Of a stretch of 64,000 bases of DNA, positions 30,797 through 41,260 are shown one piece after another (positions within the stretch are counted from its first letter, which is position 1; every line of letters begins with the position of its first letter). The notes under the pieces are model-generated. The model made no database searches, was not told the origin of the DNA, and saw only the letters and a program-made list of their open reading frames with translations. Both the position numbers and the translations under genes were made by a program. The stretch covers positions 1-64,000 of the forward strand of contig NHEF01000010.1 in the NCBI GenBank assembly GCA_002171615.1. Reading direction: 5' to 3'. Source of the DNA: Gammaproteobacteria bacterium TMED78. GTDB taxonomy: Bacteria > Pseudomonadota > Gammaproteobacteria > Steroidobacterales > Rariloculaceae.

Positions 30797-30909
30797 ATTT
30801 TAAAAACTCCAAGCCTTTTAAAAGAATTAGTCGTCTATTTTAACGTACCTAGGGCAATGCTGATACAAATTTATCAAGATTATTAAATTTAGAGTTAATT
30901 AAAAAAATA

Positions 30910-31635
30910 TCAAATAAACCAAGAATTATAAATTAACCTAATTGCCATAAGCACTAATAAGAGTCTAATAATTTGACTGAAAAATTCCGGGGATATGAAG
31001 TCTCTAACTCTAGAGCCTAGCGCTACAAAAATAATTACTGGGAAAATAGCTGCTATACCCTCAAAAAAAACAGTCATTGAATAAGCTTTTAATAAAAGCA
31101 AAATGATAAAATGCGTGCCTGATAGAACTGTAAAAATTGAAGCGACAGTAAAAACATATGCCTTAGGAGAAAGGTCTATAGAATCAATATAAGCTGCCAC
31201 CACTGGTGCAGATATGCCTGTCCCAGATTGCAAAATACCTGAAAGAAATCCTATGTAAGGTGCTATTTTTCTTCTACTTGTTCGAGATAAAACTAAATCA
31301 CTATTCAATGCTTTCATATACAAATATAGTAAAATCCAAATAGCTAGGAAAGTAGCTAATACTTTCTCACTAGCAAAATAGAGGAAAAATGCACCAACAC
31401 TTGCACCCGGTACCCCAAAAATCATTATACGACCCAATTCAGGAACTTCATTCAAGTGTTTTCGTAAATTAATCATAAGCCAAATATTAGTAACCAAAAC
31501 TGGCATAATTATTATCATCACAGCTTGTTCAACACCAACAAAACTTGCTAGAACCGGAACACTAACCATAGGGAGACCTAGTCCCGTAAGGCCCTTTGTA
31601 AAGCCAGCAATCATCAATGCCAATAATATGATCAA
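30910..31635 (-). CDS. TauE/SafE family sulfite exporter-like permease
   Basis: AGFTKGLTGLGLPMVSVPVLASF; TM-rich. Confidence 0.9.
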   Translation of the reverse strand: MIILLALMIAGFTKGLTGLGLPMVSVPVLASFVGVEQAVMIIIMPVLVTNIWLMINLRKHLNEVPELGRIMIFGVPGASVGAFFLYFASEKVLATFLAIWILLYLYMKALNSDLVLSRTSRRKIAPYIGFLSGILQSGTGISAPVVAAYIDSIDLSPKAYVFTVASIFTVLSGTHFIILLLLKAYSMTVFFEGIAAIFPVIIFVALGSRVRDFISPEFFSQIIRLLLVLMAIRLIYNSWFI

Positions 31636-31719
31636 AATCTCATTCGGTGAAATAGTCAGAGTTTGCTCCTAAAAAAAAGATTAATTTTATGTAATAATTA
31701 AAGAAAAGCGAGAAGATAA

Positions 31720-32352
31720 ATGAATAAACCAAGAATTAGCTATATTAAACCAGAAAGTATTGATGATCCAAAAATGATTGCGGAGCTTAAAAGATGTGCT
31801 GAGATGGGTACACCGCGCCCTGAAAGCCAAGCAATAAGAGCACACGTCCCAGCTATTTTTTCTGGATTTGCTAGAGTATGGAAAGACTCTTTCTATGAAG
31901 GAGTATTAGAAAACTCAATAAAAGAGCTTTGTAGAATTTATGTTTCTCATTCTGTTAAATGTGAATACTGTGGCAATCAAAGATCTACAAAAGCTAAAGG
32001 TATAGCAAAAGAAGATTACTTTGATCTTCTGAATTTTGAAAAGTCTAAAAGATATAGTGAAAAGCAAAAAACTGCGCTCTCTTATGCAGAAGCAATAACT
32101 TGGGATTTACAAACAACTGATGAACTTTGGGAATTGCTACATAAACATTATAGTGAGCCTGAAATAGTTGAACTTGGTTTCTTTATTGCTTTAACTATGG
32201 GACAACAAAGATGGCTGAGGACATTAAATCTCGATCACCATCAAATAATGGCTGGAAGCTCAAGTGGCTTGGCCGAAGGTTTAGAAAATGAGGAGAAGCT
32301 TAAAGAAGCAAAAACCTCAGATCAATATTGGGCGAAAAATAAACTAACTTAA
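31720..32352 (+). CDS. Carboxymuconolactone decarboxylase/AhpD-like protein
   Basis: KELCRIYVSHSVKCEYCGNQRS CxxC motif. Confidence 0.85.
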   Translation: MNKPRISYIKPESIDDPKMIAELKRCAEMGTPRPESQAIRAHVPAIFSGFARVWKDSFYEGVLENSIKELCRIYVSHSVKCEYCGNQRSTKAKGIAKEDYFDLLNFEKSKRYSEKQKTALSYAEAITWDLQTTDELWELLHKHYSEPEIVELGFFIALTMGQQRWLRTLNLDHHQIMAGSSSGLAEGLENEEKLKEAKTSDQYWAKNKLT

Positions 32353-32362
32353 AGGAAACTAA

Positions 32363-33370
32363 ATGAATAAATATATTTTAAATCTAAGTAGATATTTGAT
32401 TATCCTTTTGGCTTCATTCTTTGTGATAAGTTGTAGTAATGACTCAGCTGAGGGCCCATATATAATTAAATTCCCCCATGTTACCGCACCAGCTACGCCT
32501 AAAGGGCAGGCAGCTCAGAGATTTAAAGAGTTAGCTGAAGAAAGGTTTCCAGGTAGAGTCATTGTAGAGGTTTATCCGTCCAGTCAACTTATGAATGATG
32601 ATGACTCCTTAGAAGCTTTAGCTTTTGGAGAAATTCAAATGATTGCTGTATCTCTTTCAAAGTTTGACCGCCTTACCAATGCATTCCAAGTATTTGATCT
32701 TCCTTTTTTGTTTCCAAACCTTCAAACGATAGAAAAATTTCAAGCTTCACCCGCTGGACAATCCTTACTAGATGAGCTTACTGATAGAGGCTTCAAAGGA
32801 CTAAACTTTTGGCATAATGGAATGAAAATATTTACAGCCACTCGTGCATTAAATGAACCAGGAGATGCTAGTGGCCTAAATTTTAGAATTATGGAATCAG
32901 ATGTCCTTCAAGCCCAAGTCCAAGCTATAGGAGGTAACCCTCAAAAAATGGCCCTTGGAGAGGTCTATCAAGCTCTTCAGACTGGCGCCATCGATGCACA
33001 AGAAAATACTTGGGCAAATATCTACTCAGCTAAGTTCTTTGAAGTACAAGAATTTATTATGGAAACAAATCATGGATATGTTGGCTATTTGGTTGCTGTT
33101 AATCCTTCGTTCTGGAATCAATTACCAGAAGACCTAAGAATTGGCCTAGAGCAAGTTATGGATGAGGTAAGTGAATGGGGCAATATGCGTTCAGAAATAA
33201 TTAATCAAGAAGGCAAAGAAAATGTTTTAGAAGAAAATAGAAATCAGATAATATATCCTTCTTCTAGCCAGTTAGCTTTATGGCAAGAAACAATGCAGCC
33301 AGTCTGGGAGGAATTTGCAGATCAAATTGGCACCGAAAGGCTTGAAGCAGCAAAAAATATAAACAACTGA
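32363..33370 (+). CDS. TRAP transporter substrate-binding protein DctP
   Basis: Lipoprotein signal; IIKFPHVTAPATPKGQAAQRFKELAEER...GAIDAQENTW. Confidence 0.95.
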   Translation: MNKYILNLSRYLIILLASFFVISCSNDSAEGPYIIKFPHVTAPATPKGQAAQRFKELAEERFPGRVIVEVYPSSQLMNDDDSLEALAFGEIQMIAVSLSKFDRLTNAFQVFDLPFLFPNLQTIEKFQASPAGQSLLDELTDRGFKGLNFWHNGMKIFTATRALNEPGDASGLNFRIMESDVLQAQVQAIGGNPQKMALGEVYQALQTGAIDAQENTWANIYSAKFFEVQEFIMETNHGYVGYLVAVNPSFWNQLPEDLRIGLEQVMDEVSEWGNMRSEIINQEGKENVLEENRNQIIYPSSSQLALWQETMQPVWEEFADQIGTERLEAAKNINN

Positions 33371-33378
33371 TAATAGAG

Positions 33379-33903
33379 ATGAGTAACAATAATCCTGAAA
33401 AATCAAAATACCTACTAGATAGATTAGAAGAAGTTTTCATGGCTACTTCGTTAGCCTTCATGACTATTTTAACTTTTGTTCAAGTTGTATTAAGAGCATT
33501 TGGCACTGGATGGGTCTGGTCTTTGGAGGCTACTACCTATTCATTTGCATGGTTAGTTTTAGTTGGTATGGCATACGGAGTAAGAACAAATGCTCATATA
33601 GCAGTTGATCTTGTCAGCAATAGATTACCTCTTCCACTAAGAAGAATAATGGCATTAATGGCTATTTTTCTGTGCTTATCATACTCAGCATTAATGTTTT
33701 ATGGAGGCTTTATTTTTGTTGATGCACTAATTGACCTTGGAAATAATGCCAGAGACATACCATTACCAAGGTGGATGTTAACGAGTATACTACCTATTGG
33801 ATTTTCACTTCTTGCATATAGATTTATTCAGCTAGGAATTAAAATATATAAAGGTAAGCAAACTACTCTTGGTCATACTACGAATCAACCAAAGAAAAAA
33901 TAA
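33379..33903 (+). CDS. TRAP transporter small permease DctQ
   Basis: Four TM segments between dctP and dctM; WSLEATTYSFAWLVLVG. Confidence 0.93.
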   Translation: MSNNNPEKSKYLLDRLEEVFMATSLAFMTILTFVQVVLRAFGTGWVWSLEATTYSFAWLVLVGMAYGVRTNAHIAVDLVSNRLPLPLRRIMALMAIFLCLSYSALMFYGGFIFVDALIDLGNNARDIPLPRWMLTSILPIGFSLLAYRFIQLGIKIYKGKQTTLGHTTNQPKKK

Positions 33904-33916
33904 AGGGGTCTAATCT

Positions 33917-35200
33917 GTGAGCGCTATCTTCCTTCTAATCACTCTTTTCATTGGCTTGGCTATGGGAGTTCCAGTTGCTATATCACTTGGACTTGCAAGT
34001 ATATCTACAATGCTTATCTTTGCAGACCAATCTTTATTATCAGTTTCACAAAAATTTTTTCATACTATGCAGGTTTACCCTCTTCTTGCAGTTCCTTTTT
34101 TCATTCTAGCTGCGACCTTTATGACTACCGGAGGTGTTGCAAAGAGAATGATTGATTTTGCAAATGCATTAGTTGGTCACTATAGAGGAGGGTTAGCAAT
34201 GGCATCTCTTCTTGCTTGTGCGTTTTTCTCTGCTGTTTCAGGCTCTGCTCCAGCTACAGTTGTTGCAGTAGGAAGTGTAATGATTGCCGGTATGATTAGA
34301 TCTGGCTATTCAGAAAAATTTGCTGCTGGGGTAATTTGCAATGCAGGAACCCTAGGTATTTTAATACCACCATCTCTTGTAATGGTTATCTATGGTGCCG
34401 TAACAGAATCTTCTATAGGTAATTTATTCATAGCAGGCTTACTACCAGGACTTTTTCTAACAATAGTAATGATTGTTACTGTTGCTATAATTGCTCGCAA
34501 ACAGAACCTTCCAAGACAAAAAAAAGTTAGTTTTAAAGAAACCATAAGAAGAGGCTTAGATGCTTTTTGGGGATTGCTTCTTTTATTCATTATTTTAGGT
34601 GGAATTTATAGTGGCATTTTCACTCCAACTGAAGCTGCTGCCGTCTCAGCAGTATATGCTTTTTTTATAGCCGTATTCATTTATAAAGACATAAAGCTCT
34701 CTCAAGTACCTAAAGTACTCACTGATAGTGCGAAAGTTACGGCAATGTTAATGTTTATTATTGCTAATGCTTACGTTTTTGCCAATGTCTTGACAACTGA
34801 GCAAATTCCTCAAGCTACATCAGAATGGATAATTAGTCTTGGTCTTCCTGCATGGGGATTCTTAATCGTTCTCAACATACTTTTATTAGCAGCTGGTAAT
34901 TTCATGGAGCCCACTTCCGTTGTATTAATCTTGACTCCTATTGTTTACCCTATCGCTATGGAGTTGGGAATAGACCCAATCCATCTGGGCATTATAATGG
35001 TTCTAAATATGCAAATGGGTCTGGTTACGCCTCCAGTTGGCTTAAATCTTTTTGTTACCGCAGGTGTTGCAAATATGTCGATGGAAAAAGTTATTCAAGC
35101 TTCCTTGCCATGGCTAATAGTGCTTTTAGGCGTACTAATTGTGATTACTTATGTTCCTGTTATATCTTTGATAGTTCCTCAGCTTTTAGGAATAATCTGA
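33917..35200 (+). CDS. TRAP transporter large permease DctM
   Basis: GTG start; GVPVAISLG, CNAGTLGILIPPSLVMVIYG, GLVTPPVGLNLFV. Confidence 0.95.
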   Translation: MSAIFLLITLFIGLAMGVPVAISLGLASISTMLIFADQSLLSVSQKFFHTMQVYPLLAVPFFILAATFMTTGGVAKRMIDFANALVGHYRGGLAMASLLACAFFSAVSGSAPATVVAVGSVMIAGMIRSGYSEKFAAGVICNAGTLGILIPPSLVMVIYGAVTESSIGNLFIAGLLPGLFLTIVMIVTVAIIARKQNLPRQKKVSFKETIRRGLDAFWGLLLLFIILGGIYSGIFTPTEAAAVSAVYAFFIAVFIYKDIKLSQVPKVLTDSAKVTAMLMFIIANAYVFANVLTTEQIPQATSEWIISLGLPAWGFLIVLNILLLAAGNFMEPTSVVLILTPIVYPIAMELGIDPIHLGIIMVLNMQMGLVTPPVGLNLFVTAGVANMSMEKVIQASLPWLIVLLGVLIVITYVPVISLIVPQLLGII

Positions 35201-35205
35201 ACAAA

Positions 35206-35595
35206 TTATTTAATCTTATAGGTTCTACTAGAGTGGTTAAGCTCTATAGTCATAGAGCCTTCACATAGCATCCAAGGCTTAACTTTGAAACTACGTGAAC
35301 CAGATTTATGCATTGGGTCACTAGAGGCAATCTTGAAAGCATCATCATAATTATTAGCTTTAATAATAATCATACCTTCACCGCTCCAGCTTGAATTATC
35401 TTCAGACCAAAAAGGGCCAGCTGCAAATAAAATCCCTTTTTTTTCAAGATCAATCTGATATTTTAAGTGCTCTTCTAAAAGCTCTAGTATCTCTTTAATT
35501 TTTTTTACTGGCCTAGTAAAGATAACAAAAAAATCTTTGCTTATCATTTCTTGACAAGCTTCTCTTACTTGTTGAGCTGATATATTAGATGACAT
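35206..35595 (-). CDS. YciI-like protein (start trimmed to MSSNISAQQ)
   Basis: FFVIFTRPVKK...KGILFAAGPF...GMIIIKANNYDDAFKIASSDPMH. Confidence 0.75.
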   Translation of the reverse strand: MSSNISAQQVREACQEMISKDFFVIFTRPVKKIKEILELLEEHLKYQIDLEKKGILFAAGPFWSEDNSSWSGEGMIIIKANNYDDAFKIASSDPMHKSGSRSFKVKPWMLCEGSMTIELNHSSRTYKIK

Positions 35596-35597
35596 AA

Positions 35598-35915
35598 TCA
35601 ATATGGAGGAACCACTGTAAGAACTAATCCATCCATGTCCTCCGTAACATTTATCTGACAACTAAGCCTACTAGATGAAAGCCTATCTTTAGCTACTTCA
35701 AGCATTTCATTTTCTAGTGAATCCATAGCAGGAATTTTTGATTGCCATTCAGGATTAATATAAACATGGCATGTAGCGCAAGAGCAGGCTCCTCCACACT
35801 CTGCCTCAATACCTGAAACATTATTAATTGTCCCGCCTTCCATAATCGTGTAGCCAGCTTCAATCTCTATCTCTTCTTGTGACCCATCAATTTGTTTAAA
35901 AATAATATTAGGCAT
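35598..35915 (-). CDS. 2Fe-2S ferredoxin
   Basis: CGGACSCATCHVYI...RLSCQI. Confidence 0.94.
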   Translation of the reverse strand: MPNIIFKQIDGSQEEIEIEAGYTIMEGGTINNVSGIEAECGGACSCATCHVYINPEWQSKIPAMDSLENEMLEVAKDRLSSSRLSCQINVTEDMDGLVLTVVPPY

Positions 35916-35982
35916 GAATTCTCAGAAAATTTAATACAGGTAAAAAAGTCTATGCAGTATGCCTTAGTAACTTCATTGCATC

Positions 35983-36019
35983 AATAAGTAGTTATTGAGC
36001 TTAATTTTAACTACTTATT
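35983..36019. repeat. 12-bp perfect inverted repeat upstream of the GntR gene
   Basis: AATAAGTAGTTA (35983-35994) / TAACTACTTATT (36008-36019), 13-nt spacer. Confidence 0.6.
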
Positions 36020-36028
36020 GTTATATAA

Positions 36029-36053
36029 TGGTTAGACCATCATGGTAGGACCA
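36029..36053. promoter_or_regulatory. Tandem FadR-subfamily GntR operators
   Basis: TGGTTAGACCA (36029-36039) and TGGTAGGACCA (36043-36053), both fit TNGTNNNACNA; start codon at 36059. Confidence 0.75.
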
Positions 36054-36058
36054 TAATT

Positions 36059-36748
36059 ATGCCTATAAATAACTCTAAAATATCTGAAGAAGTTTACGAA
36101 ATATTAAAAAATGAAGTATTAAGTGGCCAATATCTCCCTGGTGAAAGAATGCCCTCCGAAAGAGATATAGCAAAAAAATTTGAAGTTAGTAGAGGCGTTG
36201 CTAGAGAATCATTTAAAAAATTACATCAGCTTGGTCTAATAAGTATTGAATCAAGTGGTTCGCGTGTAGTATCAATTAAAAAATGTACACTAGACTGTCT
36301 TGGGCCGTTACTTGATCTCAATAAAATACCAGATCCTAAAATAATGGATGAGGTATTAGATATTGGATTTTATTTAATCGACTTAGCTGTACCAATGGCC
36401 ATAAGTAAAAATAAAAAATTATTAATTGAGAAAATAAAAGATCTAAAAGTCAAAAAAAATTTAAACCCAAGAGAGTTATTTTTTATTTTTGCGGAAGCTT
36501 CAGATCACTTGGTGCTTTTATTTATTACTAATGGATTAAAAAAAGAATTACTAGGAAGGTTAGAGGCTGTTGGATATGCTCCAAAATATGACCAGGTAAT
36601 TATCACTAAACTCCTATCAGACTTAGAAGATTCAATAAGAAAAAAGGACATGCCTAAGTCAATAAAATTACTTAAAGGTGCATTTAATTTTACCCGGGAA
36701 GAGCTTAAAAAAAATTTAGATCAAATGATCATAAAAAATAGGACATAA
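36059..36748 (+). CDS. GntR/FadR-subfamily transcriptional regulator
   Basis: LKNEVLSGQYLPGERMPSERDIAKKFEVSRGVARESFKKLHQLGLI. Confidence 0.94.
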   Translation: MPINNSKISEEVYEILKNEVLSGQYLPGERMPSERDIAKKFEVSRGVARESFKKLHQLGLISIESSGSRVVSIKKCTLDCLGPLLDLNKIPDPKIMDEVLDIGFYLIDLAVPMAISKNKKLLIEKIKDLKVKKNLNPRELFFIFAEASDHLVLLFITNGLKKELLGRLEAVGYAPKYDQVIITKLLSDLEDSIRKKDMPKSIKLLKGAFNFTREELKKNLDQMIIKNRT

Positions 36749-36754
36749 ATATAA

Positions 36755-37924
36755 ATGAAATTAAAAATTATGAGTAGTCCGATTTTAGTTTTAGCTATAT
36801 CATCTTTAGTTGTATTCGCTATTCTTTTTACGAAACCAAGTCTAGAGCCAAGACAAATTGCTCCATTCGTCCCAACTATTAGAGTAATAGAAAGTAGCCC
36901 ATCTCAGGTTAGATTAATAGTTAATACACAAGGAACTATACAACCAAGGACAGAAACTATTCTTGTTCCTGAGGTTTCTGGAAATATAGTTTGGATTTCA
37001 GATAATTTAGTAGCAGGAGGTTTTTTTCAAGAAGGGGATGTACTTTTACAGATTGATGATAGAGATTATATTGATACAGTAAATAGAGCAAGTGCAAATG
37101 TGAATCGTGCTGAGGCTGAAAATGAGTTTTCAACATTTGAATTAGAAAGGTTAGAAAAGCTAGTTGAGCGTCAATTAGTTAGTCTTTCCGAACTAGAAAG
37201 AGGAGTACGTGCCTCGAGGATCTCTGAGGCTAGCCTTGAAGATGCAATACTTTCACTAGAAAGAGCTGAGAGAGACTTAGAAAGAACAAAAATAACAGCC
37301 CCTTTTCGAGGTCTTGTTAAAAGTAAACAAATAGATCTTGGTCAATTTATAACTCGAGGTGCGCCAATTGCTAATATCTATTCTGATGATTATGTTGAAG
37401 TTAGTTTACCAATCGCAGATCAGCAGCTAGCATATCTAAATCTTCCTCTAACACAGAGAGGCGAGTTATTGGAAAGTGAGGCTCCAAATGTAAAAATTTT
37501 TTCTAACTATGCAGGGAAAGATTATGAGTGGCTCGGTAAATTAGTTAGAACAGAAGCTGAAATAGATCTTAGAAGTAGAATGGTAAGGTCAATTGCTAGA
37601 ATTTATAATAATTCCTCTAAATCTAACCAATATCTAGCTCCTCCTATTGGTCTCTTTGTTCAGGCAGAAATAGAAGGTCTATTAGTAGATAATATCACAA
37701 CCATACCTCGTTCAGCCCTAAGAGGTGAAAATATAATTTTAATAGTTGATGAAGAAAATAACCTACATCAGAGAAGTATTAATATCTTACGTATTTATGG
37801 TGATGAAGTTTTTATATCAGGGGGCTTAACACAAGGTGAATTAATTTGTATTTCTCCAATACAGAATTTCATAGAAGGTATGAAAGTCGAAACAGTTTTG
37901 GTTAATAATGATGGTAGCTCTTAA
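36755..37924 (+). CDS. RND efflux periplasmic adaptor
   Basis: GTIQPRTETILVPEVSGNIVWISDN...GDVLLQIDDRDY; TKITAPFRGLVKSKQIDLGQFI. Confidence 0.93.
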   Translation: MKLKIMSSPILVLAISSLVVFAILFTKPSLEPRQIAPFVPTIRVIESSPSQVRLIVNTQGTIQPRTETILVPEVSGNIVWISDNLVAGGFFQEGDVLLQIDDRDYIDTVNRASANVNRAEAENEFSTFELERLEKLVERQLVSLSELERGVRASRISEASLEDAILSLERAERDLERTKITAPFRGLVKSKQIDLGQFITRGAPIANIYSDDYVEVSLPIADQQLAYLNLPLTQRGELLESEAPNVKIFSNYAGKDYEWLGKLVRTEAEIDLRSRMVRSIARIYNNSSKSNQYLAPPIGLFVQAEIEGLLVDNITTIPRSALRGENIILIVDEENNLHQRSINILRIYGDEVFISGGLTQGELICISPIQNFIEGMKVETVLVNNDGSS

Positions 37925-40900
37925 TGAGTAAAATCATTGCTTGGTTTGTTCATAACCCTGTAGCTGCAAATCTTCTAATGACAATCTTAGTAGTTGGCGG
38001 TCTTCTCTCTATAGGACAGCTAACAGAACAAGAATATCCTGAGATGGATTTAAAAATAGTTTATGTAAGAATACCTTATATGGGTGCAGCACCAGAAGAG
38101 GTTGAAAAAGGTGTATGTATCAGAGCTGAGGAGGCAATTGAAGGTACAGATCAGATCAAAAGAATATCATCACTTTCAAGCGAAGGTTCTTGTACTATCT
38201 ATATTGAGTTAATAAATGGCGCTGAAGAAATAACAGCTTTAAATGAAATAAAAGGTAGAATAGATGCAATTTCTACTTTTCCGTCTGAAACAGAAAGACC
38301 TATCGTTTCTCTTATCACATCACTAAATAATGGTTTTGAAATTGCAATTTCAGGAAATGCTAGCGAAAGGACATTAAAAAATATAGCAGTTAATATTCGA
38401 GAAGACCTAGCAGGAATGGATGGTATCTCTCAGGTTGAAGTTGTGTATGTAAGAGATGATGAAATATCGATTGAAGTCTCTGAGCAATCTCTTAGAAGAT
38501 ATGGAATAAATATTTCACAAATAGTAAATGCAATTAAAAGCTCCTCGCTTGACCTACCTGGTGGTTCCATCCAAGCAGAGATAGGTGAAATTCTCGTTAG
38601 GACAAATGCACAAGCTTATCTAGGTGAAGAGTTTGAAAATATTGTAATAATAGCTAATGAGGATGGAACCGTTGTAAGGCTTGGTGAAATAGCAGATGTT
38701 ATTGATGGGTTTGTAGAAGGTGATTTAGATGTTAGTTTTGACGGTAATCCTGCCGCAATGGTTAGTGTATTTCAGACGCCTAATGAAGATATTATTGATA
38801 TGCGAGATAAAGTATATAGTTATATCGAAGAGGCTCAATCTAGGATGCCTCAAGGTATAACTTTAACTATTTGGGATGATCAATCTAAGCAGCTTAGAGC
38901 AAGGATTAATATACTTCTAGGAACAGCAGCCGGTGGCCTTGTCCTTGTTTTAATATTACTAACCCTGCCACTACAGTTTAAATTAGCTATATGGGTAGCT
39001 GCAGGAATTCCTATTGCTATGCTTGGAACTATAGCGCTATTTAATCCCTTTAGCTTAACTTTAAATACTATGTCAATTATGGCTTTTCTACTTGTACTAG
39101 GAATAGTTGTTGATGATGCTATTGTAGTTGGAGAAAGAGTATTTGCTCATGAAAAAACAACAAAAAATAAGCTTGAAGCTGCTATAGAAGGCACTAGCGA
39201 AGTAGCGGTTCCAGTTATATTTGGAGTACTAACTACTATTGCAGCTTTCATCCCAATTATTTTTCTTGAGGGTGCAGTTGGCTCTTTATTTTCAGGAATG
39301 GGCAAAATTGTTGTAATCTGCCTAGTTTTTAGCATAATCGAGTCACAGCTTATTCTGCCTGCTCACTTAGCTTACAGAAATACAAAAAAATCATCTGATT
39401 CCAATCCTCTGATCTCCAAGTGGATTAAGTTTCAAAGCTCCCTATCTGACAAAATAGAATATTTTGCATCTTTTAAATATGCCAAAATTCTAGATAGAAT
39501 TCTTCAGAAGCGTTATTTAACAATGTCTTGCGGATTAGCAGTCTTGATGATTATCTTTTCGATGCTCTTTAGCGGAAGAATATCTGTCCAATTTCTGCCT
39601 ACTATTGTAGCAGATAGAGTTACCGCAAGTTTAGATATGCCTGAAGGCGTCCCAATTGAGCTAACAAGTGAAGCGGCTCATAAAATTGAAGATGCAGCAA
39701 TAAGGCTTAAAGCATACTTTTCTGATAATTATCCAAATCAGGATAATCCAATACAACATATTCTTACGTCTGTTGGCCAAAGGCTTTCTAATGATGGCCC
39801 TGGAGGAGTTGGGACAGGTATTTTTCGGGGAGTAAATAGTCATATAGCCCAAGTTGCTATAGGGCTAACTCCTCAGTCTCAAAGAAGAAATTTTCCTACT
39901 GAAGAAATTATGGAAATGTGGAGAGAATATACTGGGATTATCACAGATAGTGTAGAGCTTAAATTCTCTGCGACTCTAATTACAGCAGGTGATGCGATTA
40001 ATATTCGGCTCCGTGGAAGAGACGTTGAAGAGTTAGGTGAAGTTGCAGCAAGATTGAGATCAGAGATTTCTCGATTTGATGGAGTAAGTGATATATCTGA
40101 TACATATAGATCGGGAAAGCAAGAAGTTAGATTAAAGTTACGTGAAGATGCTGCTCATCTAGGACTGTCCGAAGCTAATCTGGCTAGACAAGCTAGACAA
40201 GCTTTTTATGGGGAAGAGGTTCAGAGAGTTCAAAGGGGAACTGAGGATGTAAGAGTAATGGTTCGATACCCAGAAGACGAGCGTCGCTCTCTGGGAGATC
40301 TAGAGGAAATGTGGATAAGACTAAATAATGGAACTGAAATTCCTTTTTCCGCAGCAGCTGAATATACACTTGATACTGGCTACTCCTCTATCTGGAGAAT
40401 AGATCGCCAAAGAATAATTACCGTAAGAGCCGATGTAGATAGAAGTATTAATACGCCAGAAGAAATTTATAACGCTCTTGAATCAAATACTATCCCAATA
40501 ATTTTATCTGAATATGATGGCGTATCATATACTAAAGGCGGAGAAGCTGAAGAAGCAAATCAAGCTTTTGGGGGAATAATTAATTTATTTCCTGTTGCTT
40601 TGTTGGTTATTTATTCAATCTTAGCAATCCCCCTAAGATCATATCTTCAGCCAGCGGTTATAATGAGCGTTATTCCATTTGGAGCTGTCGGTGCAATAAT
40701 AGGCCATGTAGTTATGGGATGGGCCATTGTTCTACCCTCTATCCTTGGTATCATCGCCCTTTCTGGAGTTGTTGTTAATGCTAGTTTGGTTCTTGTAGAT
40801 TATATAAATCGACAAAGAAGAAAGGGAATTGGTCTAGAGGAAGCTGTTCGACAAGCAGGAATAGTTAGATTTCGCCCTATTGTATTAACTTCTATGACAA

Positions 40901-41082
40901 CTTTTGGAGGATTAATGCCTCTTATGTTAATTGAGAATCCTTCTACAGCTTTTATAGTACCAATGGCAATCTCACTAGGATGGGGTGTAATAGTTGCAAC
41001 TGTAATAACACTATTCCTCGTTCCTAGCTTATATCTAATCCTTGAAGATTTTTTTCCAACAAAAAATATAGGCGCAAAATAA
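37924..41082 (+). CDS. RND efflux permease
   Basis: 1052 aa; AWFVHNPVAANLLM, GIVVDDAIVVGE, ALSGVVVNASLVLVDYIN. Confidence 0.95.
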   Translation: MSKIIAWFVHNPVAANLLMTILVVGGLLSIGQLTEQEYPEMDLKIVYVRIPYMGAAPEEVEKGVCIRAEEAIEGTDQIKRISSLSSEGSCTIYIELINGAEEITALNEIKGRIDAISTFPSETERPIVSLITSLNNGFEIAISGNASERTLKNIAVNIREDLAGMDGISQVEVVYVRDDEISIEVSEQSLRRYGINISQIVNAIKSSSLDLPGGSIQAEIGEILVRTNAQAYLGEEFENIVIIANEDGTVVRLGEIADVIDGFVEGDLDVSFDGNPAAMVSVFQTPNEDIIDMRDKVYSYIEEAQSRMPQGITLTIWDDQSKQLRARINILLGTAAGGLVLVLILLTLPLQFKLAIWVAAGIPIAMLGTIALFNPFSLTLNTMSIMAFLLVLGIVVDDAIVVGERVFAHEKTTKNKLEAAIEGTSEVAVPVIFGVLTTIAAFIPIIFLEGAVGSLFSGMGKIVVICLVFSIIESQLILPAHLAYRNTKKSSDSNPLISKWIKFQSSLSDKIEYFASFKYAKILDRILQKRYLTMSCGLAVLMIIFSMLFSGRISVQFLPTIVADRVTASLDMPEGVPIELTSEAAHKIEDAAIRLKAYFSDNYPNQDNPIQHILTSVGQRLSNDGPGGVGTGIFRGVNSHIAQVAIGLTPQSQRRNFPTEEIMEMWREYTGIITDSVELKFSATLITAGDAINIRLRGRDVEELGEVAARLRSEISRFDGVSDISDTYRSGKQEVRLKLREDAAHLGLSEANLARQARQAFYGEEVQRVQRGTEDVRVMVRYPEDERRSLGDLEEMWIRLNNGTEIPFSAAAEYTLDTGYSSIWRIDRQRIITVRADVDRSINTPEEIYNALESNTIPIILSEYDGVSYTKGGEAEEANQAFGGIINLFPVALLVIYSILAIPLRSYLQPAVIMSVIPFGAVGAIIGHVVMGWAIVLPSILGIIALSGVVVNASLVLVDYINRQRRKGIGLEEAVRQAGIVRFRPIVLTSMTTFGGLMPLMLIENPSTAFIVPMAISLGWGVIVATVITLFLVPSLYLILEDFFPTKNIGAK

Positions 41083-41113
41083 GAAAAATTCCTTGATGTT
41101 GCTAATGATCAAA

Positions 41114-41157
41114 AAGAATATAGATTTAATTAAATCTTTTAGAAATAAGATATTCTT
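41114..41157. repeat. Nested inverted repeats after the RND gene
   Basis: AAGAATAT/ATATTCTT enclosing the 16-bp palindrome AGATTTAATTAAATCT. Confidence 0.4.
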
Positions 41158-41260
41158 AGTTGTTTACTAATTATTAGTGGCAAAAATACAACAATCAGAT
41201 CAAAAAAATTAAAAAAAAATATTTTTTTCTTGCAAACAATAAATTACCTAATATTATCGA

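Noticed and set aside
41114-41157. Nested AT palindromes after the RND gene as a special element
   Set aside because: Very AT-rich and in a downstream intergenic region; more likely termination or chance, so listed only as a low-confidence repeat
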